Counted from the stretch's first letter, positions 45,543 to 57,531 are shown. The stretch: DNA of 64,000 nt from Cupriavidus basilensis (GCF_008801925.2 NZ_CP062804.1:1426001-1490000), one strand, 5' to 3'. The notes: generated by a model not told the origin, from the sequence alone. Numbers and translations are program-made.

Positions 45543-45543
<1 letters not shown>
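45528..45543 (+). other. 23S pre-rRNA processing stem, 5' arm
   Basis: ACACACTCGTTATAGG pairs, with one mismatch, with CCTATAACCAGTGTGT at 48419-48434 just past the 23S 3' end. Confidence 0.8.
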
Positions 45544-48421
<2,878 letters not shown>

Positions 48422-48555
48422 ATAACCAGTGTGTTTCTACCTGGTGTGAGTGTCGCGTGCCGCTGCCGCAGCAACAAGCAGCTTGGCCGATACGCACAAC
48501 CCCTACTACATCCCTATTCGCTGCGTTGAGCACACCTCAACGCGGCCACCGTTTA

Positions 48556-48671
48556 TGCCTGGTGACCATAGCGAGTTGGAACCACCCCTTCCCATCCCGA
48601 ACAGGACCGTGAAACGACTCCACGCCGATGATAGTGCGGATACCCGTGTGAAAGTAGGTAATCGCCAGGCT
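48556..48671 (+). rRNA. rrf: 5S ribosomal RNA
   Basis: About 116 bases, from TGCCTGGTGACCATAGCG to the paired end CGCCAGGC. It contains CCCATCCCGAACAG. It is the last gene of the operon. Confidence 0.95.
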
Positions 48672-48680
48672 CTCCCTTGA

Positions 48681-48713
48681 AACCCCCCAGTACGAAAGTA
48701 CTGGGGGGTTTTG
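48681..48713 (+). terminator. rRNA operon terminator
   Basis: Stem AACCCCCCAGTAC/GTACTGGGGGGTT with a GAAA tetraloop, followed by TTTTGCTTTT. Confidence 0.93.
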
Positions 48714-48807
48714 CTTTTGTACGATCGAAAGTGCGATCGAAATAGCGGCGGAAATAACGATGAATTGCCGAGATGGAGATATCCAGATCATTCCAGATCA
48801 TGCGTGA

Positions 48808-48837
48808 TAAAAAAGGCCGGCAAGCGCCGGCCTTTTT
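48808..48837. terminator. Second terminator, serving the lipoprotein gene on the minus strand
   Basis: Stem GGCCGGC/GCCGGCC between an A-run and a T-run, so it can work in both directions. Confidence 0.85.
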
Positions 48838-48884
48838 CCATGCGTAATCGCCGCTGACCATTGTCAGCGGCGATAGCATCTCAG

Positions 48885-50975
48885 TTACCGCACCGTACCA
48901 ACAATACGCACGAACTTCTGCGTGTCGTCCGCAGTCGTGGATCGGATTTCGACAGTGCGCTGGTCGCCCGCCAGGCGGAATGCCGGGAACATCGCGGTGT
49001 TGCAGGGCGTCTGCTGCGCGCTCGATGCCGAATTGGTTGCACTGACCGTATCGCTGCGAGCGGACCGCGCGACAGGCGATCCCTGAATCAGCACGCGCTC
49101 CGGCAGTGGTACCGCACTCTGCAGCGCCCCAAACGCCAGGGCGCGGTCGACAGGCTCTGCGTTTTGCGTCCAGCTGATCTGCGTGCCGGACTGCGCCGCA
49201 GTCTTGCTGCCCCCCGTGGTGACAAAATCCAGGCTGCCTGCGTCGATGCTGTTCCAGGTCTGCCGCGCCAGTACCGACGGCGTGAGCACGCTGCCCGACG
49301 TAGTCACGTGGAACGTATCGTCAGCCGCAGCCAGGCTGGTCTTGTAGCTGGAGTCGAGGTTGCGGTTCCATACCTCGAACTTGTAGCGGCCATAGGCCGG
49401 AAGGCTCTCGATGGCGGAGTCCGACAGGGCTGCAGGCAGGTACGTGTTGCCGCCGGAGGATAGCCCGCCCCACTTTGCTGCCTGGCTGCTATCGATTGCC
49501 GAGGCCGCCAGGACCACGGTGCTGCTTGATTGCCCGCTGTCGCCGATGACCTGGTTGGGCGTCACAGGATCGTCTGTGGCGTAGGTCAGCGATCCGGCCA
49601 GATTTTGTACCACCAGATTGTTGTAGCTGCCGCAAACGCGCGAGCGCGAGAGGGTAATGCCCGCGGCCGGCAATCCCGGGCCCGTCACCCGTACCAGTTG
49701 CACGTTCGTGCCTGCGCCCCGGGCGGGGTTGAACAGAAAACGCAGCGAACTCTCATAGCGCGATACGATCCCCTGCGCCGATAGCGGATTCAGCTCGATG
49801 ACCTTGCTGATTCGCCGCGTGACCGCAGCTTCGTAGCTGCGCTGGTTGCCCGTCAACTGCCAGCCGGCGGGCGCGCGATTGGTGACAAGGCGTGTGATGT
49901 GGTCGGTGGATTTGTCGGCGCGAACGAAGGGCAGGCGTACCAGCGCGGTTGCCTGGTTCTGGGCATTGGTCGAATTGAACAGGACAACTGGCGCCTCAAA
50001 CTTCGCGCCCTTCATGTCGCTCGCAGCCAGCAGGGTGGACAGGTCGTCGCGAGCGACGTAGCTGTTGTTCAGGTAATCGCTCGAGAATGCGGTGCTGCAA
50101 GCGCCAAGCAGGCTGTTGCCATCCGTGCGAGCGGCAGGGTCCAGCGCAAAGCAGGCCTGAAGGGCAGCACGGATGCCTTCAAACGTTGCGGCATTGGTCT
50201 TGACTTCGGGCTTGGGCAAAGCAGGCGGAGGCGATGTCAGCGAGTCCGCCGTCAGGATGACTTCGTGTGCGGCATTGTTGTCCGAGATCACCGAGCCGGT
50301 ACTCGTCAGCTTTGCGCCACTCGTTGTCAGCGTGACCCGGATGACGTCGAGCACGCTATCGGCGCCTTCCCCCTGTTTGCTGAGCGGCGTGGAGATCGGA
50401 TCAAAGGCGGCAGGGTCCAGCCCGGCATCGCTCGTGACATTGGCAAGCACGGAGCGCAGCAAGCTGACGATTTGCTGCACCTGGGCGCTGCTTGCCTTGC
50501 TGCCAAGCACCGATGGCTTCGTCAGGTCCAGGGGGTTGCCACCAACCAGCAGCGCAGCCACGGCAGTCGTCAGTGGCGTGACATTGACGACTGCAGAGCC
50601 ATTGGTTGGCTTGGTCGCCAGCACCGAGACATAGGTCAACTGGTCGCCGCCGCTGCTGCCCGTTGCGACAACCGCAAACGGTGCACGGAAAGCGGTGACA
50701 TCGAATTCAAAATGGCCACCGCCATCCGCCGTGTTGCTGCCCACGACTTTTCCGTCGGCGTCATAGACGGTGACCAGGGCATTGGCCATAAAGGCGCCGC
50801 TGGCTGCCGTGCCTTGCAGCGTTACCTTGCCAGCCGGGGTCGCCGGGGTCGTCGCCGTGCTGCCGTCTCCGCCTCCGCCACACGCACTCAATACGGCAAG
50901 CGTGATCGCTGCAACTGCGGGCGTGAGCAGGGTGCGGCGATTCATCCCCGACCTGGATTTCCCTCTAATATTCAT
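48885..50975 (-). CDS. Large exported lipoprotein of unknown function
   Basis: A 696-residue protein. The ATG at 50975 has AAGGGAAA upstream, and the signal peptide ends in the lipobox LSAC with Cys32, followed by a Gly-rich linker. Residues 47-110 look like a carboxypeptidase-regulatory-like beta domain (GTAASGAFMANALVTVYDADGKVVG). The rest is a long beta-rich part with few recognisable motifs. It stands alone between the rRNA operon and a small gene. It could be a surface adhesin-like or solute-binding lipoprotein; nothing decides this. Confidence 0.8.
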   Translation of the reverse strand: MNIRGKSRSGMNRRTLLTPAVAAITLAVLSACGGGGDGSTATTPATPAGKVTLQGTAASGAFMANALVTVYDADGKVVGSNTADGGGHFEFDVTAFRAPFAVVATGSSGGDQLTYVSVLATKPTNGSAVVNVTPLTTAVAALLVGGNPLDLTKPSVLGSKASSAQVQQIVSLLRSVLANVTSDAGLDPAAFDPISTPLSKQGEGADSVLDVIRVTLTTSGAKLTSTGSVISDNNAAHEVILTADSLTSPPPALPKPEVKTNAATFEGIRAALQACFALDPAARTDGNSLLGACSTAFSSDYLNNSYVARDDLSTLLAASDMKGAKFEAPVVLFNSTNAQNQATALVRLPFVRADKSTDHITRLVTNRAPAGWQLTGNQRSYEAAVTRRISKVIELNPLSAQGIVSRYESSLRFLFNPARGAGTNVQLVRVTGPGLPAAGITLSRSRVCGSYNNLVVQNLAGSLTYATDDPVTPNQVIGDSGQSSSTVVLAASAIDSSQAAKWGGLSSGGNTYLPAALSDSAIESLPAYGRYKFEVWNRNLDSSYKTSLAAADDTFHVTTSGSVLTPSVLARQTWNSIDAGSLDFVTTGGSKTAAQSGTQISWTQNAEPVDRALAFGALQSAVPLPERVLIQGSPVARSARSDTVSATNSASSAQQTPCNTAMFPAFRLAGDQRTVEIRSTTADDTQKFVRIVGTVR

Positions 50976-51224
50976 TGGATTTCCCTTTCATTATTATCTG
51001 TAGATACAGCGGTTTTTCGAGTCCCTGACCACGCTGCGCATGCAGATTACAGGAAGAGACGTCGAAGGCACCCCCCCGGCGGTGGGGTGATTCGGCAATT
51101 TTGCAAAAAATGACAATTGGCATTTCGTGTCGGGGATACGCCGGCGCCAATGTGAATGAAAAACTGCGCGTGCTAGGATCCAGCGAGATTTCGACGAGAA
51201 GCATGCAGGGGAGCCAGGACAGAG

Positions 51225-51437
51225 ATGGAAAGCGGCATCACAGAGTACAAAGGGTACGTAGTCCACGTCTTCTGCAAGACGATCAAGGACGGTTTGCACA
51301 TCGCGTCATGCGCGATCTGGGAGGACGGCGCGGTAGTGCAGGACTCCAAATCCATTGGCCGAAATCACGCCACCGCAGCCGACGCAAAAACCGCGGCTTA
51401 CGAATGGGCGAAGCAGTGGATAGATGAAAATAGCTGA
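51225..51437 (+). CDS. Small hypothetical protein
   Basis: A 70-residue, acidic, soluble-looking protein. CCAGGACAGAG precedes the ATG with acceptable spacing. The sequence reads as a compact alpha/beta domain (YKGYVVHVFCKTIKDGLHIA, then an Ala-rich helix ending WAKQWIDENS). No family recognised. Confidence 0.65.
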   Translation: MESGITEYKGYVVHVFCKTIKDGLHIASCAIWEDGAVVQDSKSIGRNHATAADAKTAAYEWAKQWIDENS

Positions 51438-51578
51438 GTGGCGCTGACGCGGCTGCGTGCACTCGCGAGCGTACATGGAGCGGCAGTCGACGCACGCCAA
51501 AAGAATGGGCGCTAGCACTTTTCAGTTCTTTTTGTATTAGGGCTATCCAGATGCCGCTAATCCGCGTATATTCTCATT

Positions 51579-51654
51579 CGCGGGGTGGAGCAGTTGGCAG
51601 CTCGTCGGGCTCATAACCCGAAGGTCGCAGGTTCAAGTCCTGCCCCCGCAACCA
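51579..51654 (+). tRNA. Initiator tRNA-fMet (anticodon CAT)
   Basis: 76 bases with encoded CCA. It has the initiator marks: an unpaired C1/A72 at the end of the acceptor stem (CGCGGGG with CCCCGCA) and three G-C pairs flanking the anticodon loop (GGGCTCATAACCC). Confidence 0.97.
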
Positions 51655-51660
51655 AATTCC

Positions 51661-51695
51661 AAAAGCCCGTCCGGTTCAAGCCGCACGGGCTTTTT
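51661..51695 (+). terminator. Terminator after tRNA-fMet
   Basis: Stem AAAAGCCCGT/ACGGGCTTTT, then T-rich sequence; it also reads on the minus strand, toward which the small gene at 51720 is transcribed. Confidence 0.88.
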
Positions 51696-51719
51696 GCTTT
51701 GTCGCCCTGCCGTTGTGCG

Positions 51720-51905
51720 CTAGGCGAAATCACCCGGCGGGTTATCCGGGATGGTCCACTTGATTGGCTTTTCTTCAGTGGCCGGTGGCGGCTTCTGCGA
51801 TCGCGAAGGGGGTTGGGGCGCAATCTGAGACAGGAGTTGAGCCGACGATACATTGACGGTTTCCTCATCGCCGTCTTCTGACCAATACCTGAGCGTCACT
51901 GACAT
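51720..51905 (-). CDS. Small hypothetical protein
   Basis: A 61-residue protein from the ATG at 51905 with AGAGGAA five bases upstream; the ORF extends further upstream without a site. [19 protein letters not shown] could form a small beta-hairpin domain, followed by a Pro-rich tail. No family recognised. Confidence 0.55.
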   Translation of the reverse strand: MSVTLRYWSEDGDEETVNVSSAQLLSQIAPQPPSRSQKPPPATEEKPIKWTIPDNPPGDFA

Positions 51906-52045
51906 GTTCCTCTCCGGTAAGTGACTCAAAGAACCCCAACTGCCAGTCGCGCAGGAGGGGGCCAACTCTTACCTTATGACCATTTCGCGCGCTTGCCTGT
52001 CGTCAATGGCGATGGTATGCGCAGGCGGCACCCAGAATGGACAAA

Positions 52046-52070
52046 GCCGCACGCTAGGACGGCGTGCGGC
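52046..52070 (-). terminator. Likely terminator of the exported-protein operon
   Basis: Stem GCCGCACGC/GCGTGCGGC, about 60 bases past the last gene, with only a TTTG on the minus strand, so termination strength is uncertain. Confidence 0.55.
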
Positions 52071-52130
52071 ATTTGTAATGCGAGCCGCCTTTCAGATCGG
52101 CCGGCGCTAAGGCTTCAACAGATCACCCGG

Positions 52131-53459
52131 TCACCAGTTCGAGTCGCTCTTGGGCGGACCCAACGACTCCTCTTTGCGCGGTGCTGCCTTCTTCTTGGGC
52201 TTGGCATCCGCCGCCGGCGGCGCCGGCGGAATTTCCGCGCGCAGCTGCAGGGAGCCAGCGGGAATATCGTCGAGCTTTACCTTGACGTCTTCCAGATGCC
52301 CGTATGACAAGGAGGGCGTGACCCGGTCCACCACCACGGTGCAGCACTCCTGCTCGGTACGTCCAAGCGAGCGGCCGGTCTGCGGATCGCGCAGCTCGTT
52401 GCCCAGCATGACGACCTGATAGGCCGTGCCGCTGCTCACCGACTGGCCACCCTGGCTCAGCACCACGTTGTGGCCATCGCGGGAGGCTACGCTGACCGGG
52501 TAGAGGCGCACCAGGATGTCGGCTACCACCTTGGAGACGACGGCGCCTTCCATGGCTTCCACGCGCTCGCCTGCCGCGCGGCCGGCGTCGCCCTTGGCGG
52601 TGTTGCTGAACAGGACTTCGCTGGTGGTCACGTTGACGAACTTCTGCGAGACCGACCAGTGCCCTGGCACGCTGCCCTCACCGTCTGCATTGGCGCGGCG
52701 TCCCGGCTCGAATGCATTGACGCGGCCAAACCAGATCAGGTCCGCGCCGAGTCCCTGGCCGAGCTTGGCGAACTGGTCCGCCGAAGTCTGGCCGTTCGAA
52801 ATGCGATCCATTTCGTCACCGAGCTCCGGCGCGAAATCGCGCTCCAGCACGGTAAAGCGTCCGCTCTGCGTCAGCGCGTCCATAATGCGCTGGCGCAGCT
52901 CGGCGGCGATGTGCACGGTGTCGCCGCCGGCGCGGCTGTCCACGCGCAGCGGGGCGATGGCGATGCGCAGCTTGCCCTGGTCTGCCGGCGCCTTGTACTT
53001 GGCCACATTGGCTTCGATGGTGGCCTTGATCATGCGCTCGGTCAGGCCGGGCTCGCTGATCTCGATCACCTTGAAGTTGCTGATGGCGCCACGGCTGCTC
53101 TGGCTGACCAGCTCCGCGAAGCCGGCCGAGCTCAGCGTGAGCGGATCGCGTCCCACGGCCAGGCCCAGCACGGACTTGAATTGCGTCGACGACTGCTCGA
53201 TGGTCATGCCATTGACCTGCATGACGGCCTGGCGCAGTGCCTGGTCGATGGCTTCGGCCGGCGTATGGCCAAGCCCGGTGGTGGTGACCCGCACCTTTTC
53301 GACCTGGCCCACGTCGGGTGCGCCGCTGCCGCTCGCCACCGGCGCGGAAGCGCCGGCGGATGCGGCGGCAGGTGACGGCTCTGCGTCACGGCCTTTGCAG
53401 CCAGCCACCGACACCGTCAATGCGAGGCTGCAGACGGCCAGCGCACGATGCCAATTCAT
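52131..53459 (-). CDS. CsgG-like lipoprotein, last gene of the exported-protein operon
   Basis: A 442-residue lipoprotein; start at 53459, lipobox SVAGC with Cys21. After a Ser/Ala linker comes a segment near residues 60-160 (GLGHTPAEAIDQALRQAVMQVNG) like the LPP20/FlgT N-terminal fold. A CsgG-like domain follows at about 170-320, with RIAIAPLRVD, IAAELRQRIMDALTQSG, FTVLERDF and ADLIWFGRVNAFE. The tail is Lys/Pro-rich. CsgG-type proteins form outer-membrane pores or attach to the inner leaflet of the outer membrane. The three preceding genes are all exported, so this may be their export or anchoring partner. No csgA/csgB-like curli repeats are seen. Confidence 0.82.
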   Translation of the reverse strand: MNWHRALAVCSLALTVSVAGCKGRDAEPSPAAASAGASAPVASGSGAPDVGQVEKVRVTTTGLGHTPAEAIDQALRQAVMQVNGMTIEQSSTQFKSVLGLAVGRDPLTLSSAGFAELVSQSSRGAISNFKVIEISEPGLTERMIKATIEANVAKYKAPADQGKLRIAIAPLRVDSRAGGDTVHIAAELRQRIMDALTQSGRFTVLERDFAPELGDEMDRISNGQTSADQFAKLGQGLGADLIWFGRVNAFEPGRRANADGEGSVPGHWSVSQKFVNVTTSEVLFSNTAKGDAGRAAGERVEAMEGAVVSKVVADILVRLYPVSVASRDGHNVVLSQGGQSVSSGTAYQVVMLGNELRDPQTGRSLGRTEQECCTVVVDRVTPSLSYGHLEDVKVKLDDIPAGSLQLRAEIPPAPPAADAKPKKKAAPRKEESLGPPKSDSNW

Positions 53460-53496
53460 GGGGAGTGTTCCGCTCTGGTTCACGATGGCAACAGGC

Positions 53497-54171
53497 TTAG
53501 AACTTGGCCGAGAGTGCCGCGGTGGCATCCTTCGGCACGGGGATTTCGTTGCTCTTCGCGTAGGCGGTGGCAGCCTGCAGCGTGCTGCCCAGGCGGGTCA
53601 CGTGGCCCGGCGCTTCGCTAGCGATGTAGGTGCCCGTCGACAGCTTGTTGGTCAGCGTCAGCTTTTCCATCACCGATGCGCTGGTAAGTTGCGACTGTGC
53701 GGCATCCTTGAAGGCGATCAGGCTGGGACGCAGGCCCACATAGCGCAGCACGCCCAGGCCAAGGTGCTTCATGCCTTCGGCGTACGATTGCTTGCCGGCG
53801 GCGTCGATCTTGGTGTTCGAGTCTTTCAGCTTGGCTTCGATGGCGGCCGAGGCTTCGCTCTGCAGCTTGTCGGAGTCTTCCAGGTTGCCCTTGGTGGCGC
53901 CGTCGGTCAGCGCGTCAGCCGTCGCCTTTGCCTTGGCCGACAGTTCCTTCAGGCCGACCGCGTCCGCCAGGTAGGACTGGGCGACCAGCACTTCGCGGCC
54001 GGCGGCCACGTAGGCCTTGGACAACTGATCTTGCGCGCCGCTTGCATCGGCGGTGGCGCCGCTGCTGGACGAGGACGAACCACCCGTCAGGCTGCCCAGC
54101 GAAGGCAGGGCGTGGGCCTGGCCAGCGGCCAGCAGGGACAGTGCAGCGATCGAGATGACTTTCTTCAACAT
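53497..54171 (-). CDS. Exported protein of unknown function, operon gene 3
   Basis: A 224-residue protein with a signal peptide (MLKKVISIAALSLLAAGQAHA) and then a Ser/Gly-rich stretch. The mature part is mostly helical and Ala/Lys-rich (LADAVGLKELSAKAKATADAL). It contains no Cys. Start supported by an AGAACA-type weak site. 38 bases separate it from the CsgG-like gene. Its simple composition and position suggest a structural or cargo protein; that is inference. Confidence 0.78.
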   Translation of the reverse strand: MLKKVISIAALSLLAAGQAHALPSLGSLTGGSSSSSSGATADASGAQDQLSKAYVAAGREVLVAQSYLADAVGLKELSAKAKATADALTDGATKGNLEDSDKLQSEASAAIEAKLKDSNTKIDAAGKQSYAEGMKHLGLGVLRYVGLRPSLIAFKDAAQSQLTSASVMEKLTLTNKLSTGTYIASEAPGHVTRLGSTLQAATAYAKSNEIPVPKDATAALSAKF

Positions 54172-54250
54172 GTTTGTTCTCCAGGGAAAGCAAAGGGGTA
54201 GGGGGCCGGCCGTACGGTACCGTGACGCGCTTGCGCCGGCCTGGGAGCGA

Positions 54251-55324
54251 TTAGCGGACCTTGGCGTTGTTCAGTTGCGCCGCCAGCTCGCGTGCGGCCG
54301 AATCGGCCGCGCGCTTGAGCGCGTTGGTTTGTGCCACGCTGGCATCCGGGCCGGTGCCGGCGTACTGGACAGGGCCGACCGACGACACCGTGCGCGGGAA
54401 ACGCGTGGTCACGTCAAGCAGCTTGGCCGTTACCGTCACGTACACGCGGGTCAGGCCGGTGACCGGGTCGCTGTCCTGCATGCCGATGTCGAGCGTGCCG
54501 AGCGCCAGGTAAGGGACCTGAGCGGTCTGCAAGCCCAGCACGGCCTCTCGCATGGTGGCGGGCTGCAGGTCGTTGCCGTTCTTGTAGTCGTTTTCCAGCG
54601 CGCTGATGCGCAGGTGGCCACCCGAGGAGGGCTCGACATAGGCGGCTTCCACCACCTGGAAGCCCGACTGCGCGAACACGCCGGTGAACACCGAGTTCAG
54701 GTTGCCCGACGGCACCAGGCGCCAGCTCACGTCATCCGCCTTGCGGGTACGGCTGCCGCCGGTTTCGACGGAGACGGAGGCATTAGCCGAATAGCTGTTG
54801 CGCGTCGACTTCTCGTTGACGTTTTCCTTCACGTCCGCGCGCTTGTAGACGCGCGTGTCGAAGGACTTGACGGAGTCCTGCTGGCGCGCCACGAACAGGA
54901 AGGTCAGCGGGGATTTCTGCGCGTCCGAGGCGGTGGCCACTGCCGCGCCGCCCTTGACCGCGTTGCGCAGCTTGGCGACGTTGATGTCGACGCGGACCAC
55001 CACCGAATACTGGTTGGCGTCCTTCTTGTCTTCCTCGCTGATGATGGTCGCGCCCAGCACGAACTTGTCGAGGTTGGCGGCGACCTTGTCGCGGATGCTG
55101 TCGAAATTCTCGGCCTGCGACTCACCGCTCTCGGCATAGTAGCGCTCGATGGCGTTGACCTGCGCGGTCTTGAAAGCGCGGTCCTTGTCCTCGGCGCTGG
55201 CCTTGCTCGAGAACACCGAGCTGTCGTACTTCACGTTTGCCATGCCCTTGGATGACACCACTTGTGCCGACGCCAGGCTGCACGCGAACAAAAACAGCCA
55301 ACAGAGCTGACGGATTACTTGCAT
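54251..55324 (-). CDS. Exported LPP20/FlgT-N-like protein, operon gene 2
   Basis: A 357-residue protein with a signal peptide ending ASAQ. Residues 30-120 (DRAFKTAQVNAIERYYAESG, then QYSVVVRVDINVAKL) resemble the LPP20/FlgT N-terminal fold also seen in the CsgG-like gene. The C-terminal part (PYLALGTLDIGMQDSDP, TRVYVTVTAKLLDVTTRFP) reads like a CsgG-type beta core. Start overlaps the stop of the gene before it by ten bases, so the two are coupled. Confidence 0.8.
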   Translation of the reverse strand: MQVIRQLCWLFLFACSLASAQVVSSKGMANVKYDSSVFSSKASAEDKDRAFKTAQVNAIERYYAESGESQAENFDSIRDKVAANLDKFVLGATIISEEDKKDANQYSVVVRVDINVAKLRNAVKGGAAVATASDAQKSPLTFLFVARQQDSVKSFDTRVYKRADVKENVNEKSTRNSYSANASVSVETGGSRTRKADDVSWRLVPSGNLNSVFTGVFAQSGFQVVEAAYVEPSSGGHLRISALENDYKNGNDLQPATMREAVLGLQTAQVPYLALGTLDIGMQDSDPVTGLTRVYVTVTAKLLDVTTRFPRTVSSVGPVQYAGTGPDASVAQTNALKRAADSAARELAAQLNNAKVR

Positions 55325-56475
55325 GACTTGACCACTCCTCTTGTGACATCTACTTGTTTACTAACGTTATCGCCCGACGAAGCCGCGGCCAGCCAGTCGC
55401 TGTCCTGGCCGCCCAGCGAACTGGACAGCTTGGTGAACAGGCCTCGCAGGGAATCCGCGTAAGCCGGGAAATCATCGATCTCTGACTGCGTGACGGGGAC
55501 GGCTTTCACTTCGCCGTTCTTGAAATCGGCGTCGAGGTACTGCTTGCCGGACATCGGCTCGCCCAGCTTGACGTGGCTGTACACCGCATAGATGTAGCTG
55601 GTGCCGGCCGCAGAGCTGCCGTACTCGACCCGCTTGAAGCCCTTCAGGTCCACCTGGATGGTGTAGTCGGGCTCAGGCAGCTTGAGGTTGAAGACCTCGC
55701 CGTCGGCAAAGCGCATCGCCATCGCATTGCCAATGGCATAGCCTTTGGTGAACGGCAGGATCGGTACGCCTGCCTTATCCAGCAGGGCTTCGCCGAACAT
55801 GTCGGCGAGCCAGCCTTCGGCCACGCCGGAGCCCGTCTTCAGGCCGTCGGGCAATTGGGCCAACGCTTCGGGCGCCACGTTGACTTGCGACACCTGCAGG
55901 TAGCGGGTGCCCGACGACGGCAGCTTCGCGCCAGACAGGACCTGAGCGTAACGATCGAACAGGCCCGGCTTGTCGCCGCCGATCAACAGGCGCTTGACGC
56001 GGTCGCGCTTCTCACGCTCGCTGGGCTGATGGTCCAGCACGTCGAGGTAGGTCACATTGATCGGGTAGGCGCGCAACACCGTCATGGCCTTGAAATCGAA
56101 TACCAGGGCTTGGCCACGCACGTTGGCCAGCACTTTGTACAGACGGCCGAAGCGCTCGGACGAGATGGTCTCGCTGGTCACCACCAGTGCAGTGGCGAGA
56201 GCCTGGTCGCTATTCTTCAAGCTGGCCATGCCGTCGCTGGAGAGCGTGAAACTGGCGGGCGGGCGCGCGGCCAGGGACCGGCTGATGGCCTTGTTCGGCG
56301 CGCTGCCGGAGGCGGTCAGCTCGGCCTCTACCTGCCGCGTAACCGGGAAGCGGGCCGCGATCTGCTGAGCGTCGCCGGCATAGGCGAAGCCGGCAAAGGC
56401 GACGCTATCGGCAGCGGCCACCTGGGTAGCCGCGAGGGCAGTAAACAGCAAAACGACAAGTCGGAAAGCTTGCAT
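55315..56475 (-). CDS. Exported protein of unknown function, first gene of the operon
   Basis: A 386-residue protein from the ATG at 56475, with a signal peptide ending TQVAAADS. It has long runs of alternating polar and hydrophobic residues with helices between, and no motif I recognise. The first ATG of the ORF at 56532 would add 19 residues that do not form a better signal. It begins the four-gene exported operon; the direct repeats at 56570-56607 lie about 100 bases upstream. Confidence 0.76.
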   Translation of the reverse strand: MQAFRLVVLLFTALAATQVAAADSVAFAGFAYAGDAQQIAARFPVTRQVEAELTASGSAPNKAISRSLAARPPASFTLSSDGMASLKNSDQALATALVVTSETISSERFGRLYKVLANVRGQALVFDFKAMTVLRAYPINVTYLDVLDHQPSEREKRDRVKRLLIGGDKPGLFDRYAQVLSGAKLPSSGTRYLQVSQVNVAPEALAQLPDGLKTGSGVAEGWLADMFGEALLDKAGVPILPFTKGYAIGNAMAMRFADGEVFNLKLPEPDYTIQVDLKGFKRVEYGSSAAGTSYIYAVYSHVKLGEPMSGKQYLDADFKNGEVKAVPVTQSEIDDFPAYADSLRGLFTKLSSSLGGQDSDWLAAASSGDNVSKQVDVTRGVVKSCK

Positions 56476-56787
56476 GGGCGGAGTCAAAAATGAAGGGAAG
56501 GCAGCGAGAGATGCAAGGTGCCGCGCATTCAAGCGAACGCGCCGGCCTATGAAACTTGGTGGGCATTCGGAAATGTCGTAGGACTAAATCCGAAATGTCT
56601 TAGGACTCGCGCGCTCGCAAGGCCGGGATTCTACTGTAGAAAAACAGCAAAAGTGACTTTAGTGACTTTTTTTAGAAAAATTGAGAATTGCCTTATTGAC
56701 TTCAACATACCTTTAATGGCATGGCATGCTGGAGTTGGCAATTAGAGGGTGGTGGAGGGCCGCCTCTCAAGGTCGCGGCGCGCTGCG
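56476..56787. other. Intergenic region holding the exported-operon promoter
   Basis: Contains the 16-bp direct repeats at 56570-56607, a TTCTAC-T-GTAGAA palindrome at 56629-56641, and AT-rich sequence at about 56640-56715. No gene is supported. Confidence 0.6.
56570..56607. repeat. 16-bp direct repeats, 22-bp period, likely regulator binding sites
   Basis: GAAATGTCGTAGGACT (56570-56585) and GAAATGTCTTAGGACT (56592-56607) differ at one base. The period equals about two helical turns, so two bound proteins would face the same side. Confidence 0.72.
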
Positions 56788-57438
56788 TCAGCCTTCGCTT
56801 GGCTGGATATTCAGCAAGCCGGTGCCGGCCTGCGTGAGGAACGGCGAGAACAAGCTCATGACCTGCGACGCGCCCCAATTGATGTGCTCACGCTTGATGG
56901 CATCGATGCCGTGTCGGGACCGCAGGTAGTCGATCCAGTAGGTCGAAACGATCCACGTGTTGACGACCAGTTGGTCAAGCTGTTCGGGCGTGGCGCGCAG
57001 CAATCCTTGCGCTTGCATGGCGCCGAACACGCGACGGACATGGTGTTGTCCATCGTTGGCCAGCGCTTCGGTGCGCAGCCTCAGCGTTGGCGCCAGGCCG
57101 CGGATTGACGCCGCATCGCGATAGAAGAAGCGCCACTCCCACATCAGGTTGAACCAGCCGCTCAGGTAGCCCGCGAAACGGTTGGGTGTATCGCCTTGTG
57201 CCAGATCCGCAACCGAAGTGTCGCGCAGCGCCCGCTCGAAATTGTCGAACAGGGCCTCGAGGATCTGTTCCTTGCGATGAAAGTGATAGTAGAGATTCCC
57301 TTCCTGTATGCCGACAGCCGAGGCGATCTCCGCGGTGGTCACGACGACCGGCCCGCGCTCGTTGAACAAGCTCAGGCAAGCGTCAAGGATGCGCTCGCGC
57401 GTTTTGGGGCGCCGGGCTGGCGCGATTTGCACCGTCAT
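56788..57438 (-). CDS. TetR-family regulator of the monooxygenase operon
   Basis: A 216-residue repressor. The start at 57438 has AGGGAG upstream; the earlier 35 codons of the ORF run into the operator region and are dropped. Helix-turn-helix is TTAEIASAVGIQEGNLYYHF. The ligand domain is Trp/Phe-rich (FNLMWEWRFFYRD), suggesting a hydrophobic effector. It is divergent from the Baeyer-Villiger monooxygenase gene, with two palindromes between. Confidence 0.88.
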   Translation of the reverse strand: MTVQIAPARRPKTRERILDACLSLFNERGPVVVTTAEIASAVGIQEGNLYYHFHRKEQILEALFDNFERALRDTSVADLAQGDTPNRFAGYLSGWFNLMWEWRFFYRDAASIRGLAPTLRLRTEALANDGQHHVRRVFGAMQAQGLLRATPEQLDQLVVNTWIVSTYWIDYLRSRHGIDAIKREHINWGASQVMSLFSPFLTQAGTGLLNIQPSEG

Positions 57439-57491
57439 GGCTGGTAACTCCCTGCATATTCCGTTATCTGCATGTTTGCACGGCAGATGGT

Positions 57492-57506
57492 TAGGGGTAA
57501 GCCCTA
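57492..57506. promoter_or_regulatory. Imperfect copy of the TetR operator
   Basis: TAGGG (57492-57496) and CCCTA (57502-57506) share the outer bases of the palindrome at 57532-57547. Placed nearer the regulator gene, it may serve autoregulation. Confidence 0.55.
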
Positions 57507-57531
57507 GTTTTGGCAATCTCGGTTGATTAAT

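Noticed and set aside
52131..56475. Curli (csg) operon
   Set aside because: A CsgG-like domain is present, but there are no CsgA/B repeats and no CsgD, CsgE or CsgF-like genes.
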